Source of the DNA: Ferrithrix thermotolerans DSM 19514
GTDB taxonomy: Bacteria; Actinomycetota; Acidimicrobiia; Acidimicrobiales; CAIXPF01
Direction: 5' to 3'
Assembly: GCA_945906305.1 (NCBI GenBank)
Contig: CAMDQT010000010.1
Span: 40,829 to 104,828, forward strand
Length of the DNA stretch: 64,000 bases
Made by a program: the position numbers and the translations under genes. Below the pieces are notes generated by a model. It saw only the letters and a program-made list of their open reading frames with translations. It was not told the DNA's origin and searched no databases. This document shows, one piece after another, positions 8,572 through 16,573 of this stretch (the stretch's first letter is position 1; each line of letters begins with the position of its first letter).

Positions 8572-9719
8572 CAGCGCACTCCCAACTCTCGGGCGACGAT
8601 GCCGCGAAGGATCTCGTTGGTACCGCCGCGGAGGGTGAACCCGGGGGCGGACAGTATGGAATCGCCCAGAAGCTGGTCGAAACGCTCGCTCACGCCGGGC
8701 GGTACGAGGCGTCGGGCCACTTCGGGGATCTCACCCTCGAGTTGGGTGCCAAGGTCCTTGACCAGGGCGGCTTCGGTAACTGGGGACCGGCCTGCGTCGA
8801 GCGACAGCGCCACGGAGATGCACAGCCGACGCAAGGCGGTCATACGGCCGAACAAGGTGGCGATCTCGGCTGAAGCTTCCGAGGAGGGAGTTGGGCCGAC
8901 GGCGTCCACCAGCGCGGCCAGTAGAGGGTAGGTGGACAGGATCCGTTCGGGTCCGGAACGCTCGTAGGCCAGTTCGCCGATGACCTGGGCCCAACCATTG
9001 CCCTCGACGCCGAGCATCATGTACTCGGGTACGAACACGTCGGTCATGACCACCTCGTTGAAGTGGTGGTGGCCCGACAGCAGCCGGATCGGGCGAATCT
9101 GCACGCCGGGGGAGCGCAGGTCCAGCACGAATTGGCTCATACCGTTGTGGCGGCCGTTGGCCTCCGCCGCGGGGGTGCTGCGCACCAGCACGATGAAGTA
9201 CTGGTTGTTGTGGGCCTGGCTGGTCCACACCTTGGTGCCGTTGATCACCCAGCCACCATCGACCCGTCGCGCCGTTGAGCGGATTGACGCCAGGTCTGAG
9301 CCGGAGTCAGGCTCGGACATGCCGATGGAGAAGTACGTTTCGCCGCGTACGATGCCCGGCACGAGTTCCTCGCGTAGCGCATCGTTGCCGTGCTTGATGA
9401 TGGTGGGCCCGGACTGCCGTTCGGCGATCCAGTGCGCCGCGATTGGGGCGCCGTAGGCCAGCAACTCCTCGACGACCACGAAACGGTCGAGGGCGGACCG
9501 CTCCTGGCCGCCGTACTGTTTGGGGTACGTCAGCCCGAGGAAGCCTTCCGCGCCCAATTTGCGCGAAAAGCTGGGGTCGTGGCCCGATAGCCACGTGTCC
9601 GCCCGCGGTGTGAACGTACCGTTGGCCAGTTCGGCCTCCAGGAACGCCCGAACACGGGTGCGGATCGCTTCAGTGGAAGCCGGTAGGGCGGCATCGGGGA
9701 ACACAAGGCGGTTGGCCAT
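8571..9719 (-). CDS. Acyl-CoA dehydrogenase, long subunit
   Basis: 382 residues from the ATG at 9719 (MANRLVFPDAALPAS). A 55-residue in-frame extension upstream is low-complexity and unlike the family, so it was not used. Domains: N-terminal helices with LGLTYPKQYGGQERS, a flavin-binding middle domain with FSIGMSEPDSGSDLASI near 150 and WVINGTKVWTSQAHN near 172, and a C-terminal domain ending FTLRGGTNEILRGIVARELG. LAYERSGPER near 265 carries the Glu expected to act as the base. FAD-dependent alpha,beta-desaturation of an acyl-CoA is the expected reaction. It is the first gene of a minus-strand unit with the short subunit and probably the SCO6745-like gene. Confidence 0.9.
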   Translation of the reverse strand: MANRLVFPDAALPASTEAIRTRVRAFLEAELANGTFTPRADTWLSGHDPSFSRKLGAEGFLGLTYPKQYGGQERSALDRFVVVEELLAYGAPIAAHWIAERQSGPTIIKHGNDALREELVPGIVRGETYFSIGMSEPDSGSDLASIRSTARRVDGGWVINGTKVWTSQAHNNQYFIVLVRSTPAAEANGRHNGMSQFVLDLRSPGVQIRPIRLLSGHHHFNEVVMTDVFVPEYMMLGVEGNGWAQVIGELAYERSGPERILSTYPLLAALVDAVGPTPSSEASAEIATLFGRMTALRRLCISVALSLDAGRSPVTEAALVKDLGTQLEGEIPEVARRLVPPGVSERFDQLLGDSILSAPGFTLRGGTNEILRGIVARELGVR

Positions 9720-10114
9720 GGACCCAGTTTTCAGCCCCGAGGGGTCACTTGGCGAATCCTTGGGCCGAAGCCGCCGGACCCGAACCGTAGTTGGGGCGCT
9801 GAAGCGCTCATCGGGTGCGCCGAGCAGGCGGTTCGTGGACGGCGGCGCCGTCGTCACCGAGCATGGCTCGAAAGGACCGTCCATGTTCAGCGAGGTACTC
9901 GCTCTGCGCCGCTACGCCGTTTCCCGGTACCTCGAGGTGGTGTCCGACCTCGGCAAGACCGCGTCGGGCAACGATCCCAAGCAAGCGATGCGCGACGCTG
10001 GCAAAGTGCCCCAAGCGGGGACTGTGAATTGGCGGGCTTCACCATTCGTCGCTGAGTCCGGTCACTGCGCTGTCCCCGCCTGCGAACTCGTCCCCAGCCC
10101 CCGAAAGGCCCCCA
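9720..10114. other. Gene-free stretch between divergent genes
   Basis: About 395 bp between the acyl-CoA dehydrogenase start (minus) and the hydrolase start (plus); it must carry both promoters. An open frame begins with ATG at 9883 (+) and gives a plausible first 45 residues (MFSEVLALRRYAVSRYLEVV), but then runs on as low-complexity sequence through the next gene with no family resemblance. No convincing RNA gene, repeat or operator was seen. Confidence 0.4.
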
Positions 10115-10834
10115 GTGCCCGACGAAGCAACGCCCGATCCGCTCCTCGACGCGAACCTGTCCCATCTGTACGTGCAGACCTGCGGCCAGGGTCAGCGGAT
10201 GATCTTTACCCATGGCGGCGGTGACCGAGCCGAGACGTGGGCGTCGCCGTCGGCCGATTTCGCCCGTCGGGGCTGGGCCACCGTGGCGTGGGACCTGCGC
10301 GGCCATGGCCGTTCTGCCGCCCCCGCTGTTGCTGATTACTACAGCCGGGAGACGGCCCTGACCGACCTTGAGATGCTGGCCGGCGGCCAAGCGGTGGTGC
10401 TGGTCGGCCATTCTCTCGGCGGGTACCTGTCCATGGCGTTCGCGCTGCGCCATCCGGCGCAGGTGCGGGCCTTGATCCTGGTGGCGGCGGGCCCCGGTTT
10501 CCGCGACCCGCAGGCCCGGGCGCGCTGGAACGCCAACGTTACGAGGGCCATCGCCCGCTTCGGGATGCCGGCGGAGGCGGCGGGGATTCTGGCGCAGCAC
10601 GACTCGTGGGTCATCGACGAACTCGGTTCGATCACGGTGCCGGTGTTGCAGCTGGCGGGCGCACGCGATGTCCGCTTCCTGGCGTCGCTGAACTATGTGG
10701 CCACACGGCTCGGTGGCCCCAACCGTTTCGTCGTCGTTGCCGAGGCCGGCCACCACGTGCACCGCCACGCGGCCGAGGTAGTGAACGCCGAAATCGTGAC
10801 GTTCCTCGACGAACACGGCCTGGCACCTACCTGA
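10115..10834 (+). CDS. Alpha/beta-fold hydrolase
   Basis: 239 residues starting at GTG 10115. MIFTHGGGDRAETW near residue 30 is the oxyanion segment, VAWDLRGHGRSAAP near 57 the GHGxS loop, and VVLVGHSLGGYLSMA near 92 the nucleophile elbow (Ser in GHSLGG). GARDVRFL carries the probable acid and EAGHHVHRHA near 212 the catalytic His. The cap is short, as in small esterases and haloperoxidase-like hydrolases. It is convergent with the hydrolase at 10871, and the stops are only 36 bp apart. Substrate is unknown. Confidence 0.87.
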   Translation: MPDEATPDPLLDANLSHLYVQTCGQGQRMIFTHGGGDRAETWASPSADFARRGWATVAWDLRGHGRSAAPAVADYYSRETALTDLEMLAGGQAVVLVGHSLGGYLSMAFALRHPAQVRALILVAAGPGFRDPQARARWNANVTRAIARFGMPAEAAGILAQHDSWVIDELGSITVPVLQLAGARDVRFLASLNYVATRLGGPNRFVVVAEAGHHVHRHAAEVVNAEIVTFLDEHGLAPT

Positions 10835-10870
10835 TCGGGCGGCGTGACCCGGCCGGGCAATCGCTTCCGC

Positions 10871-11632
10871 TTAGTTCGACACCGTGAAGGTGGGGCTGGT
10901 GTCGGTGGTTGCGCCCTTGAGGTGACCGACAAGGAAATCGATGCTGTGCTCGAGCTCCTCCACCGGCACCGCGGGGTGCAGTCCCGGGTTGGCGTGCAGT
11001 CGCTTGTCCGTTGAGCCGAACGCATCGAACAAGGCCAGGTATTCCTCGCGGGAGAACAACTCGTCCTCCAGCTGGCACAAGAACAACACCGGGCAGGTGA
11101 TGGCCTGCGCCGCGGCCGAAATGCGGGGGCGGTAATGGTCGGGGCCAGTGATGCCCATCAGGCCCAGGACGGCCACCTCAACGCGTCGCTCGACGGCCAC
11201 AAACGGGGCGCCGAAGATGGTGCCCATCGACAAACCCCAGTAGCCGATGGGGCCGGAGCCAACTTCGGGAAGGGCCGCCACGTGGTCGAGGGCATATTGC
11301 CAGTCCGCGATCATGTCCTCCACGCTGCCCTCTCGGCGCCATTCCGGCCAGAACGATTCGCGGCCACCTGGAGCGCGGAAACGCCGACCGTGCACTGGTC
11401 CGTCGATGGACAGCACGAAACAGCCGTGCTCACCGGCGAGGCGTCGGGCCAGCCACGGGATGGGGGCCTGATGGCGGTCACCGGACGCGCCGTGTCCACA
11501 ACACACCAATGGGGCGCCGGGCGCCACGTCGTCGGGTTGCCACAACACGCCCGACACCAGCCGACCGTCACGGTCGAGGTCGAACTCGCGCTTGACCAGC
11601 GCACCTTCACGTTGTTCGTCAACGAAGCTCAC
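10871..11632 (-). CDS. Alpha/beta hydrolase, dienelactone-hydrolase/acyl-peptidase-like
   Basis: 253 residues with GTG start at 11632. LVCCGHGASGDRHQAPIP near residue 44 forms the oxyanion region, FVLSIDGPVHGRRF near 71 follows strand 4, and IGYWGLSMGTIFGAPF near 129 holds the nucleophile Ser. The acid is probably in CQLEDELFSREEY near 195 and the His in GLHPAVPVEELEHS near 222. The lid (residues 80-110) is rich in Arg and Trp. The layout resembles prolyl-oligopeptidase-like esterases and dienelactone hydrolases. Lactone hydrolysis would suit the neighbouring maleylacetate-reductase-like gene, but that is only inference from position; the two genes are divergent. Confidence 0.8.
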   Translation of the reverse strand: MSFVDEQREGALVKREFDLDRDGRLVSGVLWQPDDVAPGAPLVCCGHGASGDRHQAPIPWLARRLAGEHGCFVLSIDGPVHGRRFRAPGGRESFWPEWRREGSVEDMIADWQYALDHVAALPEVGSGPIGYWGLSMGTIFGAPFVAVERRVEVAVLGLMGITGPDHYRPRISAAAQAITCPVLFLCQLEDELFSREEYLALFDAFGSTDKRLHANPGLHPAVPVEELEHSIDFLVGHLKGATTDTSPTFTVSN

Positions 11633-11729
11633 CGCACGAGTCTGTCATTCCCGCCCGGGCGCCGCCGGCCCGCGGCTTCGGGTCGCCATTCCTGCTCACG
11701 GCTGGTGGGCACGGTGCTACGTTCCGCCG

Positions 11730-12938
11730 ATGGTCCTCGATCCCGCTCACTCGTCCGCCGCGCCGCTGGTTGGTCGCATTTCCAATCCGGCCGCGGAAGG
11801 CATTGTCTACGGTCCGGGGACCACCCGGGCCGAGCTGAACAAGCTGCTTGAGCGCTGCGGCGTCGAGCGGGCGTTCGTGGTGACCACGCCCTCTGTGCTG
11901 CGCTGCGGGCTTGCCGCCACGGTAGAAGCGATCCTCGGCGAGCGCTTCGTGGGGATGTTCCACGGCTCGATGGAACACACCCCAGAACCAGTCGTGCTGG
12001 CTGGCGCGAGCGCGGCCCGCTCCGCCCAGGCCGACGGCCTGATCAGCCTGGGAGGTAGTTCAGTGGTGGACCTCACCAAGGGCATCGCCATGGTGCTGGC
12101 CGAGGGTGAAGACCTGTCTCAGCTCCGTATGGAATTCCGCGCCGGGCAACCCGGTCGTAATCGCCGTCCCGAGCTCAACGCGCCGAAGTTGGTCCACATC
12201 GCGTTGCCGACGACGTTGTCGGGGGCCGAGTTCACCGGGGCGGCCGGAATCACCGACCCTGTCGGCGGGGTGAAGCAGATCTACCGCGACGCCAAGCTGA
12301 CCCCGCGCTGGGTGCTTCTCGATCCGGAGTTGACCCGCGATACGCCGGCCTCGTTGTGGGCGGCGACGGGTATGAAGGCGCTGGCGGACACCATTGAGGT
12401 GTTGTGCTCGCGGCGGGCCACGCCGCTTTCGGACGCGGTGGCGCTGGCCGCGCTGTCCATGCTGAGCGAGGAATTGGGCCCGGCTACCGCGGATGGCGAC
12501 AACCTCGCGGCGCGCGGCCGCTGCCAGTTCGCGGTGGGTATGGCCCTGCCGCAGTTGGCCATGGTGGGTGTCGGCCTGGTGGCAGGTTTGCGTCACCAAC
12601 TCGGTGCTGGCCTCGGGGTCGGCCACGGTGTGGCCTCCACCATCGTGCTTCCCCATGTGTTGCGCTGGAACGCGCCAGCCGCCGGTTCGGCGCTGCGTCG
12701 CGCTGGCGCGGCGGTCGGCGTTGATGCCGGTGGGGACGCCATCGAGGGGCTGATCGTGGGCATCGAGCAGCTCACGCAGACCCTGGGTCTGCCTACCCGG
12801 CTGCGTGATGTAGGCGTGGCTGAACGCGACCTGGCCGGTGTCGCTGAACATGTGCTCGGCGACGGTGCCCTGGCCACGAACCCGAGGCCGGTCACCGATG
12901 CGGCCGAGGTGCTTGAGGTGTTGCACGCCGCTTGGTGA
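11730..12938 (+). CDS. Iron-containing alcohol dehydrogenase, maleylacetate-reductase-like
   Basis: 402 residues from ATG 11730; an in-frame extension upstream is arginine/alanine filler and overlaps the divergent hydrolase. The N-terminal Rossmann-like half has VYGPGTTRAELNKLLE and the dinucleotide loop LISLGGSSVVDLTKGIA near residue 107. The C-terminal helical half has the metal-binding region, with GLRHQLGAGLGVGHGVAS near 285 in place of the GxHHxxxHxLGG of maleylacetate reductases. NAD(P)H-dependent reduction of a maleylacetate-like keto acid from aromatic breakdown is the leading idea; other iron-type alcohol dehydrogenases are possible. One His of the usual pair is replaced (RHQ), so the metal site may be altered. 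Confidence 0.82.
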   Translation: MVLDPAHSSAAPLVGRISNPAAEGIVYGPGTTRAELNKLLERCGVERAFVVTTPSVLRCGLAATVEAILGERFVGMFHGSMEHTPEPVVLAGASAARSAQADGLISLGGSSVVDLTKGIAMVLAEGEDLSQLRMEFRAGQPGRNRRPELNAPKLVHIALPTTLSGAEFTGAAGITDPVGGVKQIYRDAKLTPRWVLLDPELTRDTPASLWAATGMKALADTIEVLCSRRATPLSDAVALAALSMLSEELGPATADGDNLAARGRCQFAVGMALPQLAMVGVGLVAGLRHQLGAGLGVGHGVASTIVLPHVLRWNAPAAGSALRRAGAAVGVDAGGDAIEGLIVGIEQLTQTLGLPTRLRDVGVAERDLAGVAEHVLGDGALATNPRPVTDAAEVLEVLHAAW

Positions 12939-12957
12939 GTGACCTCCCGGTGCGGCG

Positions 12958-13320
12958 TCAGGCGTCAGGCGTGGGTTCGTGGGGTTTGTCGTCGCGGTCA
13001 GCGTGACGGAAGGCGCGGCGCAGATCGTCGCTGATCTCGGCGAAGGTGGTGGCGAGGGCGTCGGACAATGCGGTCCCGACCTGTTTCACATCGTCTTTGA
13101 CTGCGGGGTCTTTGACCGCGGCGCCGACTGCGTCGAGCACCCCGTCGAGCGCATCACCCAGCTTTCGCACCGCTTCGTGGACCCGTGCGTCACGAGCAGT
13201 GTCGGCCCCGGTCGCCCCCGGCTCCGCGCTGCGGGTCTGCTCGAAGTGGTAGCGCAGCTTTTGGCCCAACCCGCTGACGTGGGATCCGACCTCACTCCAT
13301 TTGTTCGATGCATCTGCCAT
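12958..13320 (-). CDS. Small helical hypothetical protein
   Basis: 120 residues from ATG 13320 (MADASNKWSEVGSHVSGLGQ). It is almost entirely predicted helix and charged, with ARVHEAVRKLGDALDGVLDAVG and FAEISDDLRRAFRHADRDD, and has no signal peptide or membrane segment. Similar short acidic proteins with paired amphipathic helices are common in actinobacteria and have no assigned function. Its start is about 130 bp from the divergent luciferase-like gene at 13452, and its stop is 19 bp from the stop of the reductase at 12938. Confidence 0.65.
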   Translation of the reverse strand: MADASNKWSEVGSHVSGLGQKLRYHFEQTRSAEPGATGADTARDARVHEAVRKLGDALDGVLDAVGAAVKDPAVKDDVKQVGTALSDALATTFAEISDDLRRAFRHADRDDKPHEPTPDA

Positions 13321-13451
13321 GGTGCCATGGTGCCACCGGCGCACGCGGTATGCAGGGCCGGAGCCGCGGCAACGCTGGCTGGCGGCCAGGGTGGCTGCTG
13401 GGGGAGGCTGGTTACGGCGTCCGCACAGGGGGTACGCCAGGGGGATCGACG

Positions 13452-14366
13452 ATGAAGATCGCAGTGGAGTTTCCCAGCGTGGCCTTCCGGGAGGGCCCCA
13501 AGCAGGTTGCCGCCGTGGCTCGGGCCATCGAGGAGATCGGTTACGACGAGCTCGCCGTGTTCGACCACGTGGTGATGGGCTATCCCACCGAGCACCGACC
13601 GGCGCCGCGGTACCCCTCGAACATGCCCGTGCTCGAGGCTTTGATCCTGTTGGGCTTCGCCGCGGCGGTGACCGAGCGGGTCAGCTTGTCGACCGAGGTC
13701 CTGGTGTTACCCCAGCGTCAGCCCGTACTGGTTGCCAAGCAGGTCAGCACCCTCGACACGCTGTCGGCGGGCCGGATGCGGCTCGGGGTCGGTGTCGGCT
13801 GGCAGGAGGCCGAGTTCGACGTGTTGCAGACCTCCTTCAAAGATCGCGGTCGGCGCATGGACGAAGCCATCGAGGTGTTGCGGGCCTACTGGGGCCAGGA
13901 GCGCATCGACCGTGACGGGGGGTATTACCCCGCTGACGCCATAGCCATGGACCCCAAGCCACCGCAGGGCGGCAAGCTGCCGATTTGGATCGGCGGGCTC
14001 ACCGACGCGGCGTTGCGCCGCGCTGGCCGACTCGGCGACGGCTGGATGGGTTCGGCCACCGGCAGCGACGAGGGTGTGGTGAAGGCCATGGCCAAGATTC
14101 GCGGCTACGCCGAACAAGCAGGTCGAGACCCTTCCGCCATTGGGATGCAGCTCATGCTGGCCCCGCCTCCAACCGATGCCGAGGGCAAGTCCTTCTACGC
14201 CGATCATGACCGGGTCGTTCGTCGGGCGGAGCAGATCTCCGCCATGGGTGTCGACTGGACGGCGGTGAATGCCACCGCCATCTTCCAGGCCGGTGCTCGC
14301 TCGGTGGACGCCATGATCGACAAGCTCGCTCAGATCCACACCAAACTGCGGGCCGCTCTCGGGTAG
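13452..14366 (+). CDS. LLM-class F420-dependent oxidoreductase
   Basis: 304 residues from ATG 13452 (MKIAVEFPSVAFREGP); a longer in-frame reading covers the divergent hypothetical gene's start and was rejected. The barrel has IEEIGYDELAVFDHVVMGYP near 30, RVSLSTEVLVLPQRQPVLVAKQ near 77, RMRLGVGVGWQEAEFDVLQ near 113 and GGKLPIWIGGLTDAALRRAG near 175. The GVGVGW stretch is typical of the F420-binding subset of the luciferase superfamily. The exact substrate is unknown; such enzymes commonly reduce or oxidise secondary alcohols or ring systems. It is followed after 50 bp by the flavin protein at 14417. Confidence 0.88.
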   Translation: MKIAVEFPSVAFREGPKQVAAVARAIEEIGYDELAVFDHVVMGYPTEHRPAPRYPSNMPVLEALILLGFAAAVTERVSLSTEVLVLPQRQPVLVAKQVSTLDTLSAGRMRLGVGVGWQEAEFDVLQTSFKDRGRRMDEAIEVLRAYWGQERIDRDGGYYPADAIAMDPKPPQGGKLPIWIGGLTDAALRRAGRLGDGWMGSATGSDEGVVKAMAKIRGYAEQAGRDPSAIGMQLMLAPPPTDAEGKSFYADHDRVVRRAEQISAMGVDWTAVNATAIFQAGARSVDAMIDKLAQIHTKLRAALG

Positions 14367-14416
14367 TTACGCCCTCGCGGCGAGCGGGCCAGTGGGGCCG
14401 GGAGTACCGTGGGACC

Positions 14417-15019
14417 ATGTCCCGCACCGGCTCCGGCCACCCGTTCCTCGCTTCGGCTATCGCCTCGGAGGCTGAACTCGACGCCCTCTATGGCCATCCG
14501 GTCCCTGCTGCGGTCACCAAGGAGCTGGGCTTCATCTCCCAGGACTACCGGCGATTCATCGAGCAATCGCCTTTCGTGTTACTTGCCACGGCCGGCCCCG
14601 AAGGGCTGGACTGCTCACCGCGGGGCGAGCTAGGTGGCGTGGTCCGGGTGCACGATGAGCGGACGCTGTTGCTGCCCGACCGGCGTGGCAACAACCGGGT
14701 CGATTCGCTCCGCAACATCGTGCGCGACCCCAGGGTCGGCATGTTGTTCCTGGTCCCCGGTGTGGGTGAGACGCTGCGACTGAACGGTGCGGCGTCGTTG
14801 AGCACCGATGCCGCGTTGTGCCGAAGCTTCGCCGGACCTCAAGGCGACAAGGTTCCAACCTGCGTCATCGTGGTCGACGTGCAGGCGGTCTACATCCAGT
14901 GTCCCAAGGCCCTCACCCGTTCGCAGTTGTGGGATCCGGCGCATTTCGTCGAGCGTGACCGTCTGCCCTCGGTCGGACAGATGATTCAGGCCATCGCCGA
15001 GGGCACCGTTTGCCCTTAG
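14417..15019 (+). CDS. Pyridoxamine 5'-phosphate oxidase-like FMN protein (MSMEG_1061 type)
   Basis: 200 residues with the split-barrel fold that binds FMN or F420. SPFVLLATAGPEGLDCSPRG near residue 50 forms the first strands, TLLLPDRRGNNRVDSLRNIV near 83 is the usual cofactor-contact segment of this subgroup, and VGMLFLVPGVGETLRLNGAA near 113 forms the second half. A C-terminal extension (DVQAVYIQCPKALTRSQLW) resembles MSMEG_1061-type proteins. They probably reduce or oxidise small molecules with a bound flavin; substrates are not established. It follows the luciferase-like enzyme on the same strand, and its stop faces the stop of the next luciferase-like gene. Confidence 0.85.
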   Translation: MSRTGSGHPFLASAIASEAELDALYGHPVPAAVTKELGFISQDYRRFIEQSPFVLLATAGPEGLDCSPRGELGGVVRVHDERTLLLPDRRGNNRVDSLRNIVRDPRVGMLFLVPGVGETLRLNGAASLSTDAALCRSFAGPQGDKVPTCVIVVDVQAVYIQCPKALTRSQLWDPAHFVERDRLPSVGQMIQAIAEGTVCP

Positions 15020-15045
15020 GGTGCGACCGAACGGTCCCGCCAGGA

Positions 15046-15900
15046 TCAACGATTGGCGATGGCGGCGAGGATCCGGCGACGTTCGGGTGGAGTATGGCCG
15101 TGCAGGTACAGGCACAAGACGTCGATGCCCGCGTCGTCGTAGGTAGCTATTGCGGCGCGCATGGCACCGATGTCGTCCACGTCGAGACAGGTGCCCGCGA
15201 CGACGGCATCAGGGTCTGTGAGTCCCTGGGCCACGAAGTGCCGGTGGTAGTTGGCCATCTGGTCGTAGCCGATGGCATCGGGTCGTAGACCCATCGCCGT
15301 ACCAACCCGTATGTAGAGCACGCTCTGGGCCTTGCGGTAAGGGCCGGTGACAGCCTTGACGGTGGCCACGGTGGTTCGCGCGGTGGCTGGGGTCAGCCAA
15401 TTGAGCACCACACCGTCGCCATGGCCCGCGCCCAGCGTGACCATCTTCGGCCCGAGGGCGCCGACGAGGACCGCGAAGTCGTTGCCGAAGCGCAACCGGC
15501 CGCGCCAATCCTTCAACTCGTCGAGACAGTGGCGAAGGGTGGCGAGCGGCGAGGTAGGAAAGGCCACCTCGAAGCGGGCGGCGATCTCGCGGTGAGACAC
15601 CCCGATACCGAGGTCGAAACGCCCGCCGGACTGCTCGGCCAGGGTGCCCGCCCGCAACGCCAGTTGCGGCATGCGCTGGAAGATGGCCTGGGCCACCCCG
15701 ACCGCACCGATCAGCGTCGAGGTCGCTTCGAACACTGCGGCCAGTGTCACGAAGGGGTCGCGGCCAGCCAACCTCGCTTCGTTGTCGATCTGGCTGCCTT
15801 CGGGCAAGTACAGGTGGCTGTAGCCGAGGCCCTCGGCCTCGCGGGCCAAGCCGACCACGTCTGCCACGGCGATATCACGGACACAGACCCCGAGTTGCAC
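15046..15900 (-). CDS. LLM-class F420-dependent oxidoreductase
   Basis: 284 residues from GTG 15900 (VQLGVCVRDIAVADVVGL); an ATG at 15942 would add 14 residues of poor quality. A GGGAG ribosome-binding site lies about 12 bases before the GTG. Landmarks: EGLGYSHLYLPEGSQ, RMPQLALRAGTLAEQSGGRF near 85, DLGIGVSHREIAARFE near 108, FAVLVGALGPKMVTLGAGHG near 150 and VVLNWLTPATARTTVA near 172. The VLNWLTP-type segment is seen in F420-dependent methylenetetrahydromethanopterin-reductase-like proteins. It is the third luciferase-superfamily protein in 16 kb. Its stop is 26 bp from the stop of the flavin protein. Confidence 0.86.
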   Translation of the reverse strand: MQLGVCVRDIAVADVVGLAREAEGLGYSHLYLPEGSQIDNEARLAGRDPFVTLAAVFEATSTLIGAVGVAQAIFQRMPQLALRAGTLAEQSGGRFDLGIGVSHREIAARFEVAFPTSPLATLRHCLDELKDWRGRLRFGNDFAVLVGALGPKMVTLGAGHGDGVVLNWLTPATARTTVATVKAVTGPYRKAQSVLYIRVGTAMGLRPDAIGYDQMANYHRHFVAQGLTDPDAVVAGTCLDVDDIGAMRAAIATYDDAGIDVLCLYLHGHTPPERRRILAAIANR

Positions 15901-16068
15901 GGCGCGACCGTAGCTCCCAAGGCCGCGCCAACGGTGTCGCATTCGTCGGTGGACTTCTGCGCTGGCGGGCGCGTCTCAACGCTGCTTGCGTCACGGGCCG
16001 TAGCCATACGGTGACCGCGCCGGGCGCCAGCTAGCGCGGCGTGGGCACGGGGCGCGGTTGGTCGACGT

Positions 16069-16470
16069 TCAGCTCGCCGCGGCCGCAGCCGGCTCGCGAG
16101 TTGTCCGACGTGAGGTCAGCGGCTCGTTGAGCTCGATGCCGTTACCCGAGGGGTCCTTGAAGAAGCACTGACGGCCGACCTGGGCGATCTCGGAAACCTT
16201 GGAGACCTTGATGCCTTGGGCCATCAACTCGTCGCGGATCGCATCGAGATCGGCCACGTGCAGGGCGAAGTGCGGACCCTTCGGCGGCACGAAGTCATCG
16301 CTTTGGATCAGGTGGACCTGGCGCCCGTCAGGGAGGCCAAGCCACGAGCCGGGAAAGCCGAAATCGGGGCGAGGCAGCTTTGCCAGGCCGAGGACGTCAG
16401 TGTAGAAACGCTCGGCCGCTTCGTTGTCGGCGACGTTGAGCGAGATGTGGTGAACCCCGAGAAATTCCAT
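16069..16470 (-). CDS. VOC-family (glyoxalase/bleomycin-resistance fold) protein
   Basis: 133 residues from ATG 16470 (MEFLGVHHISLNVADNEAAE); the in-frame extension upstream has no family resemblance and runs across a hairpin. Two beta-alpha-beta-beta-beta units are visible: HHISLNVADN...FYTDVLGLAKLPRP, then HFALHVADLDAIRDELMAQG and FFKDPSGNGIELNEP. His-8, the His in FALHV and the Glu in GIELNEP are in the metal-ligand positions of the vicinal-oxygen-chelate fold. Members include lactoylglutathione lyases, extradiol dioxygenases and epimerases; this single-domain size fits a lyase or epimerase-like protein. It is downstream of the amidohydrolase on the same strand. Confidence 0.85.
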   Translation of the reverse strand: MEFLGVHHISLNVADNEAAERFYTDVLGLAKLPRPDFGFPGSWLGLPDGRQVHLIQSDDFVPPKGPHFALHVADLDAIRDELMAQGIKVSKVSEIAQVGRQCFFKDPSGNGIELNEPLTSRRTTREPAAAAAS

Positions 16471-16513
16471 AGTGCAAGCGTACGCCTCATTGCTGTGACG
16501 CGCGCGCCGAACG

Positions 16514-16558
16514 CGCACCAGGTGGGGGCCCCGAGGTTCGGGGACGCCACCTGGTGCG
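16514..16558 (-). terminator. Strong GC hairpin downstream of amidohydrolase
   Basis: A 12-bp perfect outer stem (16514-16525 with 16547-16558) encloses a 6-bp inner stem CCCCGA/TCGGGG with loop GGT. It starts 15 bp beyond the stop of the minus-strand amidohydrolase, so it likely ends or protects that transcript. It has no U-tract. Confidence 0.5.
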
Positions 16559-16573
16559 TTCATTCGTTGTGGA

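Noticed and set aside
9883..10114. Possible small gene on the plus strand starting MFSEVLALRRYAV
   Set aside because: Only the first 45 residues look protein-like; the frame then runs as Arg/Pro-rich sequence into the hydrolase gene without a stop or a family match.
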